A stretch of DNA of 64,000 nt, taken from NCBI GenBank assembly GCA_944474755.1, contig OX104115.1, positions 56,548,648 through 56,612,647 of the forward strand, read 5' to 3'. Positions 36,391-47,705 of the stretch are shown piece after piece. The notes beneath the pieces are model-generated. The model was given only the letters and a program-made list of their open reading frames with translations, searched no databases and was not told the origin of the DNA. How positions within the stretch are numbered: position 1 is the stretch's first letter; the number at the start of each line of letters is the position of its first letter. Origin of the DNA: Limnoperna fortunei (Eukaryota > Mollusca > Bivalvia > Mytilida > Modiolidae). Both the position numbers and the translations under genes were made by a program.

Positions 36391-37488
36391 ATGCGATATA
36401 AAAGGGAATCGCCGTATACGTTCACGGAATATGTTTTCATGGCTACATGGACGCCCTATGTAAATGACATCATTGGACCTGTGTTCTCATACATAGCTGT
36501 TGCATTTAATGTTTTTATTATTGTTTTATTATTTTCTAAGAAACTTCGGTCGCCGTCATCGGTGCTAATGCAAGGATTGGCAGTGTCTGATGGTCTGACG
36601 TCACTGTTTTCCTACGGATTGGAACCGTTTATTGTACCATATTACATTCGAGAAAACGGAGTGACTATCACTTATCCTATGTGTAAAGTACATAATTATA
36701 AAGCTCTCTTAGCTGAAATATTTCATCTTGTGTCGGTTCTCTTAACAATGTCTCTTGGCATACAAAAGTTTATAGCAATAAAGTGGCCCATATGGAGTAA
36801 AACAGTTTTGTCAAGAAAAATGATGCTGGTTGCTGTGGTCGTTATATATTCAATATCTTTAGTCTTGCATGTCCCTAGGATACTGGTGGCAACTTTCAGG
36901 AAACAAGAATGCAATGATAAATGTGAAATAGCTGCTTTATCCGAATCGCTTTTAGAATACACTTTTAGTTATTATCCAATCATATCGGCAATACTATTAT
37001 TAGCTGCAACAATTGTTATGGTTGCCACAACTGTGACACTTATATATTTTCTCGTGAAGGACAGAAATATACGAGTTAATGAAAGTTTAAATCTACAAAA
37101 TGCTCGCAAAAGATCAACAAAACTAATTGCAGTTTTAATTATATTGTTCCTTATCGTTGAATGTCCTAGGATTTTCGTATTCGGTATGATACAATTGTCA
37201 AGCAAAAAACAGGAATATAGCGCCCAACTTCTTGTTGAATATAATACTCAACTTTTAGTTTCAGCAGTTGAACTATTTAATTTAGGAAACGAAAATAATA
37301 GAAATAATGAAAGTGTTTCGATGTATTTGTCATTTTTTACTGAAATAATCAAATTACTTGTTGTGATAGGATGTTTGTTGAATTTCATAATATATATAAG
37401 TATGAGTCAATCTATTCGCTCTGCAATAAAAACTATGTTTACGTGTCAGAAAACTCAACCAGCAATCACGAGATTGGTACGGAATTAA
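36391..37488 (+). CDS. Class A GPCR, myosuppressin/sex-peptide-receptor-like
   Basis: Intronless, 365 residues, ATG-started, with seven hydrophobic segments: about 28-49, 56-84, 106-130, 144-166, 193-223, 243-269 and 312-338. Visible hallmarks are N40 (1.50), D67 (2.50), C98 at the top of TM3 with C174/C178 in ECL2 for the disulphide, and P259 in TM6 (ECPR rather than CWxP). Departures are QKF at 125-127 in place of DRY, no conserved TM4 Trp, and LNFIIYISMS (330-339) in place of NPxxY. SLGIQKF and LNFxIYxxMS recall the myosuppressin / sex-peptide / dmsr peptide-receptor group, so a peptide ligand at the plasma membrane is likely but inferred. ECL3 is unusually long (about 270-311), with NES at 306. 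Three decayed paralogues lie in this window; the start is fixed by its conservation in two of them. Confidence 0.88.
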   Translation: MRYKRESPYTFTEYVFMATWTPYVNDIIGPVFSYIAVAFNVFIIVLLFSKKLRSPSSVLMQGLAVSDGLTSLFSYGLEPFIVPYYIRENGVTITYPMCKVHNYKALLAEIFHLVSVLLTMSLGIQKFIAIKWPIWSKTVLSRKMMLVAVVVIYSISLVLHVPRILVATFRKQECNDKCEIAALSESLLEYTFSYYPIISAILLLAATIVMVATTVTLIYFLVKDRNIRVNESLNLQNARKRSTKLIAVLIILFLIVECPRIFVFGMIQLSSKKQEYSAQLLVEYNTQLLVSAVELFNLGNENNRNNESVSMYLSFFTEIIKLLVVIGCLLNFIIYISMSQSIRSAIKTMFTCQKTQPAITRLVRN

Positions 37489-37639
37489 ATTCAACAAATG
37501 ACTGACTAAGTCTAAAATGATAACTGCAAATTGCATGTCCTACATCTTGGTCTTCGGTTATAGGTTTCTTACCTTTTATCTTGTTGAAAAAAGAAAAGCG
37601 AAACGTGCTTCTGAATGAAATGAATGACATTCCTGGAAG

Positions 37640-38360
37640 GACTTAGTCTATCGCGTACAGCGTTCAAATTTTCAGTAAAGATTTGTATAGTTGTTCAACC
37701 GGTTATGCCGCAAATCGCATCAGTTTCTTCGGCGTATGACTGACGTTAAACAACGAATAGTTCGACTTGAAATTAAAATTGATACCAATGTGGTCTAGAA
37801 GGCTGTCGCTGCTGTCTACGTGGAAATATATAACGATGCCCCAATCCTTAAGCTGAGGCGAAAATTTAATTAAGTCCATACAAGTCGTGCTTATCAATGA
37901 CGCGACTTAAAAAAAGAACGTTTCGCTGGTCATCTTGGACTTATATTATGCCATCGTAATCTGTTACATACGGCCCTTAAATTGATCGGTATTAATTCCA
38001 GAATGGTTTAAGCCCTTCATTTGACATTTGAAACTGGTAACGAAAGCGCAAAATTTGAATATGGTCCTGACCTTGTGTAATTATGCGTAAACGGCCAATC
38101 TAAGGCAGTAATAAACGTAATTTGATTGGTGGAAGCACATTCATAAAGAACGTAAAGGGTTTTGTGTCAACAAAATGGCATAGCAACATCAGTGAGAGTA
38201 CAATTAATTTCAGGTATCTTCCGATAGATGCGACATTCATCTAAGATGATTGTAAACAAAACAACAATGCTCTTCTTAAAGCTACGTGTCCCAAAAACCT
38301 CATGTGAACAAAACAAATTATTGTGCGACTTTTGAATAGTCAAAATGCATGCTTATACCG
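37640..38360 (-). pseudogene. Tc1/mariner-like transposase remnant behind the intact GPCR
   Basis: The minus strand contains an N-terminal fragment (about 38100-38260) like the paired HTH and GRPR region, and a core fragment (37703-37897) with QLKDWGIVIYFHVDSSDSLL, comparable to the FSDESRFHxDSSD stretch of intact relatives; the FSDES part is missing. The outer end near 38357 ('ataccgtgcacaa') matches the ends at about 22590 and 43530. It lies about 150 bp 3' of the receptor, antisense to it, and is part of the segmental duplication. Confidence 0.65.
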
Positions 38361-40429
38361 TGCACAAATGACACATGAATAGTATATTAAGCTTATTTAA
38401 GTATATTTAAGACATTATATGCATAGGATCTCCAAAAATAAAGGCAATATATCTTTTTAATGCATATTGTATCAAATTTGTTAGGTGTATAGTTTTTGCC
38501 ATGTAAACATGTGTATACTGTTAAACAATTTTCGGTTGTCATTTGTATTGTGTTTTATATGATAAAGCATATATTTTTAATGTTTTTACAATCATTTCTA
38601 CTGAAAAAGCTCTGAATTTTCATCCAATTGTTTCTGTAATAAAATGTATTCATCAAGGTGTCATTCGTGTTTTTCAACTTTTAATAAAAGGTAAATAAAG
38701 ATAAACAGTAGTTTGTTGCTTTTACAATTATCGTTTATTCTAGCTTCTTATAATTTTATTCCTAACAATATTTATTATATAGATGCACACAATAAATGAC
38801 TTTATGAAAGAACTGTTTCAGCATAAAAATGTAAAAGAACCGTTTATGAAAACAGTCAAAATAAGAGCAATTTTTAAACAAAAATATAAAATATAGAGTC
38901 AAATTCTATACATTTGATTGTGAAACTTGCAGACTTTAACTTTACAATAATTGATTTTTCGCAAAACAATTTTGTTTTATCTGCATTGTTCTAAAAATAT
39001 AAATTGTGAGATGTATTCAAGTTATTATGTATTAATACTGATGATATTCTTTTCTTTCAAATCAAAGCTTTAATCCGCCAGATATGCTTTGGAATTTTAT
39101 TTGATGGTCCAAGGTTTTCATAATCACTGACTTAATATTGTTCGCACCAGCCCAATATTGGGTTATAATCCGTATTTGGTTTTATATGGATTATTATAAC
39201 CAAGTATTGCAAACATGTCACTTTAATCACTTAAATTAGTACTGACTCACTTTGCTGTTGTCAATGCCATCTTCTGTGACTAGAAGTTCTAGTCATGTTT
39301 AACTCTCTTTCACCTGTTACACAGTTCATGCCATGGTTGATGGTTTAATGTAAACAATACTGTTTGCCAAACTGTCCGGATTAGATAAGACAATATACAC
39401 ACAATAAGCCTGATACGATAGTTCTCACAACAGCACCAGTTACATCTTCAAGACAGTGTTCATCGACCACGAAAAAAAATGTGTTTATTTAACTTAATTG
39501 ATTACACGGGTAGTTGAATATGGGCAAACCAGGATTGAGTCGTTTATTCTATAATTCGTTTTAGGTTACAAATTGCGCTATTTTATATCTAAAATTTTAC
39601 AAAACGATAGCAGATTTATTAGCTGAAATGCCCATCCAATTCCTTTAATCAAGTCGTTTTCGTTATGTTCATTTGATATTCAAACCGTTCTGAGCAAATA
39701 AACACGTACCTTTACCATGATTGTAACATTTCATGTATTGTTTATTTTAAACCAATTGAATTAAATATATACGATAAAAAATTATTTAAAATTCAAAAAT
39801 AAACAAAACGGATTCAGTTTTATATTTAAAATACTTATAAAATAAAAAAAAACAATTGTTGCTTTTACCAGCATGTAGGAGTATAGATATGTTATATGCA
39901 TGTTAAATCTTTATGTACTAGAATAACGAATCATTATTATGCGTCACACACTTTTTAAAAATCAAAACAGTTGAAATAAACGCTGGTATACAGTTTTAAG
40001 TACATAAAGGCATTTTTATGTACTATTATCTTCTACTATACCGCTTCTAGAGCAGATTGAAGGTCGTTAAATTTCGTACATGGGCCCGACATATTGGCAT
40101 TACGTACCACGAGATTTGCACATTATGACTTAAGAAGGTACTGTTAGTAAGGTTTTACCTGTAAAAGAATGATAAAGATATGAACACAATGTGTCGGTGT
40201 CTTAAGACCAGCTATCAACATGAGACAAAATACAGAAAAAGGGAATGATATTACTTGAGAGCTGATGATGTGTGTTACACGTATTTCAAAATTGCAACTT
40301 ATCGAAAACATTTCAAATATTTGTAACGACAGACTAAACATTACAGTCATTTGCAAAATACAGTTAAAACTACTGATATAGTTTATTAATTATAGTTAGA
40401 TATTATGAAAATCCACTACTGGACTATAT

Positions 40430-40690
40430 GTAAACGGCCGCATTAGGGACAGGATCGGGGAGAAATTAAGTGCCACAATCTTTAATATTTATATCTGCCA
40501 AAATCATTACTGACGCCCATAAACTTGTAGATATTTTAGCAAAATAATTACAAATGTGCGTTTTGCGGACGATATCAATGATCTTGCATGTGAAAAAGCC
40601 AGCTACTGCATTTAGAAATTTAATAAAATGCCATAAAACGTATGACTAAAACCACAAGTTTTATTAACACTGCCATGATGATCAATAACC
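40430..40690 (+). pseudogene. LINE reverse-transcriptase fragment
   Basis: An open stretch reads IRDRIGEKLSATIFNIYICQ and then, after stops, NVRFADDINDLACEKA (about 40553-40600). RFADDI is the catalytic YADD-type motif in the context common to molluscan LINEs. It differs from the LINE at 32.2-35.2 kb and lies at the junction between the two segmental-duplication units. Confidence 0.65.
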
Positions 40691-41665
40691 AAAAATGGAA
40701 ACAGTACACACCGTTCGCAAACTGTTTAGCATTTCAGACTAAGATCGCATAATGAATATTAATGTGAAACAAAAAGAAAACAAGTAATCCATTTGAACCT
40801 ATAAAGAACTATAAAGACCTATTGACCACAGAGAAGGAACGAAAAAGGTACACCTGAGTACTCAGCTCCGACAAATGAGCTCATTCGAAAATTCTGGTTT
40901 TGATTCATCAGTGGTGCCACTGATAAAAATTATGAACTTTGATAAAAGCAGCATTGACATTTTAAAAGTTCAGTATATAACTGCACTTGAAAAATGTTAT
41001 ATTTTAGACTTGTTAAATTAAAATAAATATTTATTATATAAAGGGCTTTATTTATCTAATTTCTCTAATGTAATTATTCTTCTATGTTTTTATTAGTCCT
41101 CTATACCTTCGCCAATGGTGACTAATGGTTTGCAATCCGTATGTCAGTTCGTTTGTCTGTCAGTCCGGTACACATACGATACGTTTTTCAGATTTTTGTG
41201 TAAACGCTTGCAGATATTGAGCTGACCTTTTGTATGTGACTCAACCATGATGGATAACTGATCAAGTTATTGTTCCAGTCCAGTGATATTAGACAAAATT
41301 TCGGTCTTTGGGCTAACTAAATTTCTAAAACCAGTTTTTCTGACTTTTTCTAAACGCATGCAGATATTGACATGATATTTGATATGTAAGTCAACCACGA
41401 CTCGTTCTAATATTGTTCCGGTGTGATGATTTATGTGAAAATTACAGCCCTCCCACAATTGTTTAAATTGGCGCTTTGTTTACAACACATTATAGAAGCG
41501 TGAATTTGTTATGTGTAATTAATAGCAGAGGAATGTGCAATGACCAGAAATATTTACCATAATCATGATTTAGTGCGTTTCAAAATCTAAGTCAATTATT
41601 ATTAAGGATGTATGGGGTTATCTATTTAAAGGTGAAAATAAAGTTTGCTCATAATGTTAATTATA

Positions 41666-42725
41666 ATGTGATATAAAAGAAAATCACCGTATACGTACAC
41701 GGAATATATTTTCATGGCTGCAGAGTCGACCTATCTAAATGACATTTTTGGACCTGTGTTCTGATACATTGCTATTGCTTTTAATATTTTTACTATTGTT
41801 GTTTTCTAAGAAATGTTGGTCGCCGTATTCGGTGCTAATGCAAGGATTGTCTAATGATCTGATATCACTGTTTTCGTACGGATTGGATCGGTTTATTGTA
41901 CCATATTACTATCGCATGGCTGCAGAGTCGACCTATCTAAATGACATTATTGGATCTGTGTTCTCATACATTGCTGTTGCTTTTAATGTTTTTATTATTG
42001 TTTTATTATTTTCTAAGAAACTTTGGTCGCCGTCTTCGGTGCTAATGCAAGGATTGGCAGTGTCTGATGGTCTGACGTCACTGTTTTCCTACGGATTGGA
42101 ACCGTTTGGTGTACCATATAAAATTCGAAAAAAACGGAGTGACTATCACTTATCCTTTGTGTAAAGTACATAATTATAAAGCGCTGATAGCTGAAATATT
42201 TCATCTTGGTCGGTTCCTTTAACAATGTCTCTTGGCATACAAAAGTGTTTAGCAATAAAGTGGTCCTAATGGAGTTTTGTCAAGAAAAATGATTGCCTTG
42301 GTTGTTAGATATTAGATATTAGATATCCATAGCCTTGCATGTCCTTATGATACTAGAAGCAAATTTCAGATAAGGAGAATTTAATGATGAATGTCAAATA
42401 GCTGCCTTATCAGAATCACTTGTAGAATACACTTTAAGTTATTTTCCTAACATAACGGCAATAATATTATTTGCTGAAACAAATGTTATGGTTGCCACAA
42501 CAGTTACAATTATACACTTTTTCGTGCAGGACATAAATATACGAGTTAATGATGGTGTAAATCGACAATCTACCTTTTTTGCAGAAAATTAACAAAACTT
42601 ATTGCAGTTATAACTATATTGTTTCTAATCACTGAATGTCATAGAATTTTTGTATTCGGTGTGATACAATTTTCAATCGCAAAACAGAAATATAGTGCTC
42701 AACTTCCTTTCGACCGGGAAATTAT
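41666..42725 (+). pseudogene. Decayed class A GPCR (array copy 4) with duplicated TM1-TM2
   Basis: The ATG at 41666 is kept, but codon 2 has changed from CGA to TGA. The TM1-TM2 region is present twice in tandem: units begin at 41714 and 41915, exactly 201 bp (67 codons) apart. A 141-codon frame (41739-42164) runs through both, so four membrane segments are encoded in a row. The second unit is closer to the intact gene (FSYIAVAFNVFIIVLLFSKK) than the first, which has small deletions. After TM2 an extra A in 'cgaaaaaaacgg' shifts the frame. TM3-TM6 remain as nucleotide homology with stops and deletions. Homology stops near 42725 in the ECL3 equivalent, so TM7 is missing. Confidence 0.88.
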
Positions 42726-42786
42726 TTTATTTAATCACGTTAAATAAATAGTAGATCAACGTAGCGTTACAGTTGAAAGACTGTCT

Positions 42787-43080
42787 CCAGGGGAGGATAC
42801 AGGATTTTCGAAAGGGGGAGCGTAAAAAGGGGATATCGGAAAAGGAGGACCACGAACAAGGTTTTTATTGTGTTCAGTAACCTTTATTTGGTACAGTATA
42901 TACAACAGAGATATCATAATAAACGAATTAGTACCGTTTATGCATTAATTTATGGTGAGGAAGATTGGGGATTACATGTTTGCCTTTGGAGCTGGTTGTT
43001 ACCCTCCCTGTTCATTTTTTTCCCTTTCCTTTTCTTTAAAAAGGGGCGTACGCCCCTACGCCCCCTTGATCCGCCACTGG
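42787..43080. mobile_element. Non-autonomous DNA transposon, hAT-like ends
   Basis: Left end CCAGGGGAGGATACAGGA and right end 'cccccttgatccgccactgg' are imperfect inverted repeats, the first 17 bases of each arm agreeing at most positions. Purine-rich and pyrimidine-rich runs follow inside each end, with a perfect palindrome (aggggcgtacgcccct) near the right end. This type of end is common in short hAT-like elements. No 8-bp target duplication is clear. It sits between the pseudogene and the Tc1 remnant in unit B only. Confidence 0.6.
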
Positions 43081-43084
43081 TCCT

Positions 43085-43540
43085 TGTTGCAAAACATGGC
43101 GTATCGGTGGTCGTCTATGACGGATATTGTGCTCTCGTTATCTGTTACCTACGGCCCTTAAACCGATCGGTCTTAATCCCAGAATTGACTAAGCTGTACA
43201 ATTAAGTTTTTGAAACGGGTAACGAAAATGCAAAATTTAAATATGGTCTTGGCAACCTGTTGTTACGCGTGCACGGCCTATCTAATCGAAGGCAGTCATG
43301 TCATAAACGTGATTTGAGTGGTAGTGCATTCATTAGAACGTACATTGTTTTTTGTGTCAACCAAATTGTAAAGCAACATCAGTGAGATTGATTTTTGCCA
43401 ACTTCCGATATCCGCATCCTGGTCTTAGAAGATTGTAAACAGAACAACGATGCTCTTTAAAAAGCTACGTGTCTACTTAACCCTTAAAGTGAACAAAACA
43501 TTGACAATAATAAGCCAAAAGCAAAACAATACCCTGCGCA
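43085..43540 (-). pseudogene. Tc1-like transposase remnant (unit B copy)
   Basis: Nucleotide-level counterpart of about 37950-38360, sharing 'tctgttac.tacggccctta', 'caacatcagtgaga' and 'agctacgtgtc'. Only the N-terminal part of the transposase remains; the core seen in unit A is absent here next to the inserted MITE-like element. Confidence 0.65.
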
Positions 43541-45240
43541 AGAAATGGCAAAGTCTATTTAGCCTATTAAAGTATAATTTAGAATTGTATGTATAAGATC
43601 TAAAAAAAGTCTTTAATTGCATATTTTAACAAATGTTTCAGGTGTTCAGTTTTTCTCAATGCATGCACTTGCATGCTGTTAAAACTTGAGTGTTATGTTT
43701 CTTCTTTTATATTATTTGACATATATGTTTAATTGTTTGTAGACAAATTGGTGCTTTATATACTCTACATTATCGTAGAATTGTGTCTGTAATAACATTT
43801 GTTCAACTCGGTTTATTCGTGTTTTCCGACTTTTAATAAGATGTATATAAAGACATACAGAAGTGTTTTGCTTTTACAAGTTTTTCTAACTGTATTAACA
43901 ATATAGATACGCAAAATGAATGACTTTATAAAAGAAGTGTTTTAGTATTAAAACGTAGAAGAACTTTTGTGAAAAACAGTCAAATTACAAGAAGTTTTTT
44001 AAACAAAAATATAAAAATATACAGTAATATGTTTCTAAATTTGACTGAGACACTTAACAGTCTTAAAAATGTACATTTCATTGCCTTTTTAAAACCATTT
44101 TTGTTCAAGCTTCATTGTTCGTAACATATTTGTTTTGGGATGTATTCAAGTTGTAAATACTTGTATAAATACTTATGATATTTTTTTCAATTCTAAGTTT
44201 AATCTGCAGTCTCTGCTTTAGAATTAGTTGTATGGTCCAAGCTCGTCTTAATACCCGAAATCTTCAACAGTCTGTAATTGTTTTTTAAATACACATTACA
44301 TACATTATGTTTAGGTAAAAATACCTGTATCATGTGGACTGTATTGTTCACATTAGTATCACTACGCGCCGCGCAGCGTCGAGTTGTGATGCGTAATGTA
44401 TGCAACTGTCGAGACTTAAATCTATGTAATGAGTTTATCTAAAATTAGAAAGTATAAAAAGGCAGAACAAAAATGAATGTTTAAAATTTAAAATTTAACA
44501 TTCAACAAAGCATTTGTTAATAAAATAAAGTCCCTAAGGTTACACGTATTGACGTCATATTTCATTCATAGAATGACACTCATTCTCCAAATTATTGGTT
44601 TTACAATTCATTGTGACGTCAAGAAGTAGTTTCGACAAAAGTATATCTTGTATCACCTAAATAGATACACGATTTAGTATCACGCGGGTTGTATCAATCG
44701 CTAATTTTTCAGATTTTGACAAAAGAATATACACACTTTATTTTAGATAAGGATAACTATTAACATGTATGTCTAACACATAACTTAAATCAATTTAATT
44801 TGTACAGAAAACCTGACTTACATTGGTGTTTCCGATACCATCTTTTTTGACTGGACGTTATAGACATGTCTAGCTCTCTTTCACCAGTTACATAGTTCAC
44901 GTCATGGTTGATGGTTTCATGTAACCATATCTGTTTGCCCTCATGCCCGGAATAGATGAGACCATATGCTCACAATAAGCCAGATCAAATACGTCTCATA
45001 TCAATACCAGTAACAACTTCAAGACTGTGTTCATTAACCTCGAACAGGAAATTGTCGCAGAACTTCAAAATATGATTATTATGCTGTTTATTAAATAATT
45101 AAATCATATTTGGCTTTTGATGATTTATTATATTTTCTACCTACTGTTACTCTTCTAGACTAGATTAGGATTTAAGGTGGTTAGATTTCTTTTATGGGGT
45201 TCACATATTGACAATGTACAAACAAGTGCAACTTATGACG

Positions 45241-47490
45241 AGAGAAAATACATTTAGCGCGTTATTTTCCAGACAAAAATATGAAAACAAAACCTAGCGA
45301 TCTATTATGATCAGCTAAGAACATAAGATTACAAAATACGTCTTAACCTTTCCAATATTCTCTGGATCAATAAAAGGTTTTGAAACACAATTTTGAACAT
45401 GTTTTATTTATCAATTAAAAACAAAAAATCCCCAAAACCCAATATTTTATTTCTAACTGATTCATATAAAAACGTCACGCCTCTCTCTCACCAAGCACAG
45501 ATATGATTGTAAATACATATATTTATATATCAGAGAAAACCTGATATTATAGATACCTTAGATGTAAGATCCCATAAAATGAACATGACAAGGTGACACA
45601 AAAATACACAGGTTACGTTTTGTAAAATGTTATATGTTTACTTAAGAAAACTTTTTAAAATATATATATTCTCAATATGGAGTGAACTACTTCAAAATGT
45701 TACATTTAATGAATACGATTTAAAAAGTCAAATTCTCTGTAAAAAAGTTCTATAAGATGCTGACATAAAACATTTTGAAATTAATTTTTCGCGAAGATTT
45801 AGAAAACTGTTATAATACTTCATGCTTCGAAAGTGTCTAACGTTGTCTGAACAAATGAACAAAACATCCATCAGTGTTTTGTTTGTACTCATGATAAGAA
45901 ATCATAAAACATGATAAAAACTGATAAAAACTGTTTTATTTTATGTCTTTTTACGTCAATTGTAAGAATGTTTTGTTAACAAACATCGTGCTCCATTACC
46001 ATCATCTGCTATAAATAATATTTTAAAATAGTTTTAGTAGATGTAAACTACAAATTAATAACACGATTTTGAGCATGTACAGTGTAGAACAAGACCATAT
46101 AAAATCTCTTTTTATTTTCTGAATGTGTCTTTTTTTCTATTTTCCTTAACAATCTGCTAATGCCGACAGCAGACTCTTTAAGCAATCTATTGATATTCAC
46201 AATCAAATTTATATATCCGCGAATACGAATTACACATTTTTATAGCTCGGTTTTTTGATAACGCAATCTTTTTGGATACTATTACCAATATAATTAGCTC
46301 ATCCAAACATCCCGACTTCACATTTGAGGTTCATACTGCATATTATTTGAGCAACAGGTACATAAATGTATCGTTATGCTCATCAAGGTAAAATCACCAT
46401 TTGCGACCTATAGTTAACTTAAAGGACTCTCATAAGTAAACCTTGACATATACGCATAATTATGTTTCTTTGGTTGCAAATTTACACCACATTAGCAATT
46501 TTTAAAGCTTTATTACATCAAAAAGAGGTATTAGGTAAGGAAGCGGTAGTGCCCGGAAAGAAGCCATTACCTTGGTAGAATGAAACATCAAATAAGTATC
46601 ACCTGATTTTTTATCAAATACACCATGCCCGAAATCAGACAGAAAAATAGCTGCAGTACTTTAAGTTTAGCTTTCGTTATACCTTAGACGTCTTGTTTTT
46701 AAATAACCTATGATTTAATGAAATCTTTACTTAATAGCTTGAAATACTTAGACACTGTTAGGTATTAGTTATATCTTAGTATTCTCCTGGTAATTAGCGA
46801 AGGAGTTTGTCTTAGAGTCCTTGGTTATAGATTCTTGAATCTCTTTTGAAGTTTTGGTTTCATGACTGCAGATCTTATGCTCACGTTCAGCTCTTTAAAG
46901 ATATGTTAAACAATGCGATAAAGTCTATCTGGATTTCAAGTAGACGAACAGATTTTAAAAAAAATGTTAATTGCAGTTTGCATCTATTTTTGTGAAACAA
47001 GTACAACAATAAGCTAATAACCAGTTGGATATCATCAAAATATATTACTTATTTTCTTTTTATATTTCTAAACTATACATATTGAATGAACTAGATTTGT
47101 TTTAATTCGTCTCTAGTTTAATACCAATACACTAAGGTCAACCTCCTATTTAGACCTACTTCTAGAAATAGACTCAGGAAAACTACCAACTAGACTCTGC
47201 GCAAAACGCGATGACTTTCAAATTGTCAACTTCCCGTTCATCGACAGACAGCAACATTACAGGAGCTCCAGCATATGGTGTGTACTTTTCACAACTTATA
47301 CTTTATTCTAGATCCGGCGATTGGTATATCGATTTCCTAGACCAATTACTGCTGTTGACTTCTGGTATCTATCAAGAAATTTATGTCGTCACCATGACTG
47401 AATTTATCACTATGGAATCTCTCAAATAGTATCGGTCATGTTTGCTGAGTCATCGGTAGTGTTTCCTATTCCTGAATTTGACTTTTTCCT
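45241..47490. other. AT-rich intergenic sequence, nothing assigned
   Basis: No supported exon, RNA gene or repeat end. A 72-codon frame at 47211-47429 lacks domain features. Confidence 0.4.
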
Positions 47491-47705
47491 AGACATGGCA
47501 CTGAGTAACTCGACGGGAGTCTAATTAGAAGCAAGCACTGCTTACTCGTCCGGAGCACCTGAGTGCACCCATGGTTTTTATTGGGTTCGGGTTACTATCT
47601 TTTTGCTTTTGTGTTTTGCTATGTATGTTTGTCTATATCCGGATTTGTAACTGTCCCTTGACTATTGGCTCTTGTTGGACGGTCGGTTTTCTTTGCTATT
47701 TTTCT
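47491..47705 (+). repeat. Dispersed 'cgacgggtgtctaatta' repeat, copy 2
   Basis: Shares with 48648-48862 the ordered blocks 'gagtaactcgacggg', 'gcactgcttactcgtccgga', 'gttgtctatatccg'-like, 'aactgtcccttgact' and 'ttgctatttttc'. The two copies lie about 1.16 kb apart in the same orientation. Copy 1 is at 2371. Confidence 0.8.

Larger units (their letters stand above)
34980..40150. repeat. Segmental duplication, unit A (contains the intact GPCR)
   Basis: Collinear with 40710-45240. Matching landmarks, A to B: 'aaactgtttagcattt' (35000 / 40725), 'gaaaaatgttatattttaga' (35211 / 40988), 'agaagcgtgaatttgttatg' (35464 / 41496), GPCR start (36391 / 41666), Tc1 remnant (37.9 / 43.1 kb), 'ttaaacaaaaatataaa' (38875 / 44001), 'catggttgatggttt' (39332 / 44902) and 'cttctaga' with following sequence (40045 / 45153). 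The offset varies between about 5.1 and 6.0 kb because of later indels and insertions. Divergence is considerable, so it is not recent. Confidence 0.8.
40710..45240. repeat. Segmental duplication, unit B (contains GPCR pseudogene)
   Basis: The second unit of the block described at 34980-40150, in the same orientation. It carries a broken receptor, a ~294-bp MITE-like insertion absent from unit A, and a shortened Tc1-like remnant. Beyond about 45240 the similarity to unit A is lost. Confidence 0.8.

Noticed and set aside
36723..37205. Minus-strand frames of 77-79 codons
   Set aside because: Shadows of the GPCR coding strand.
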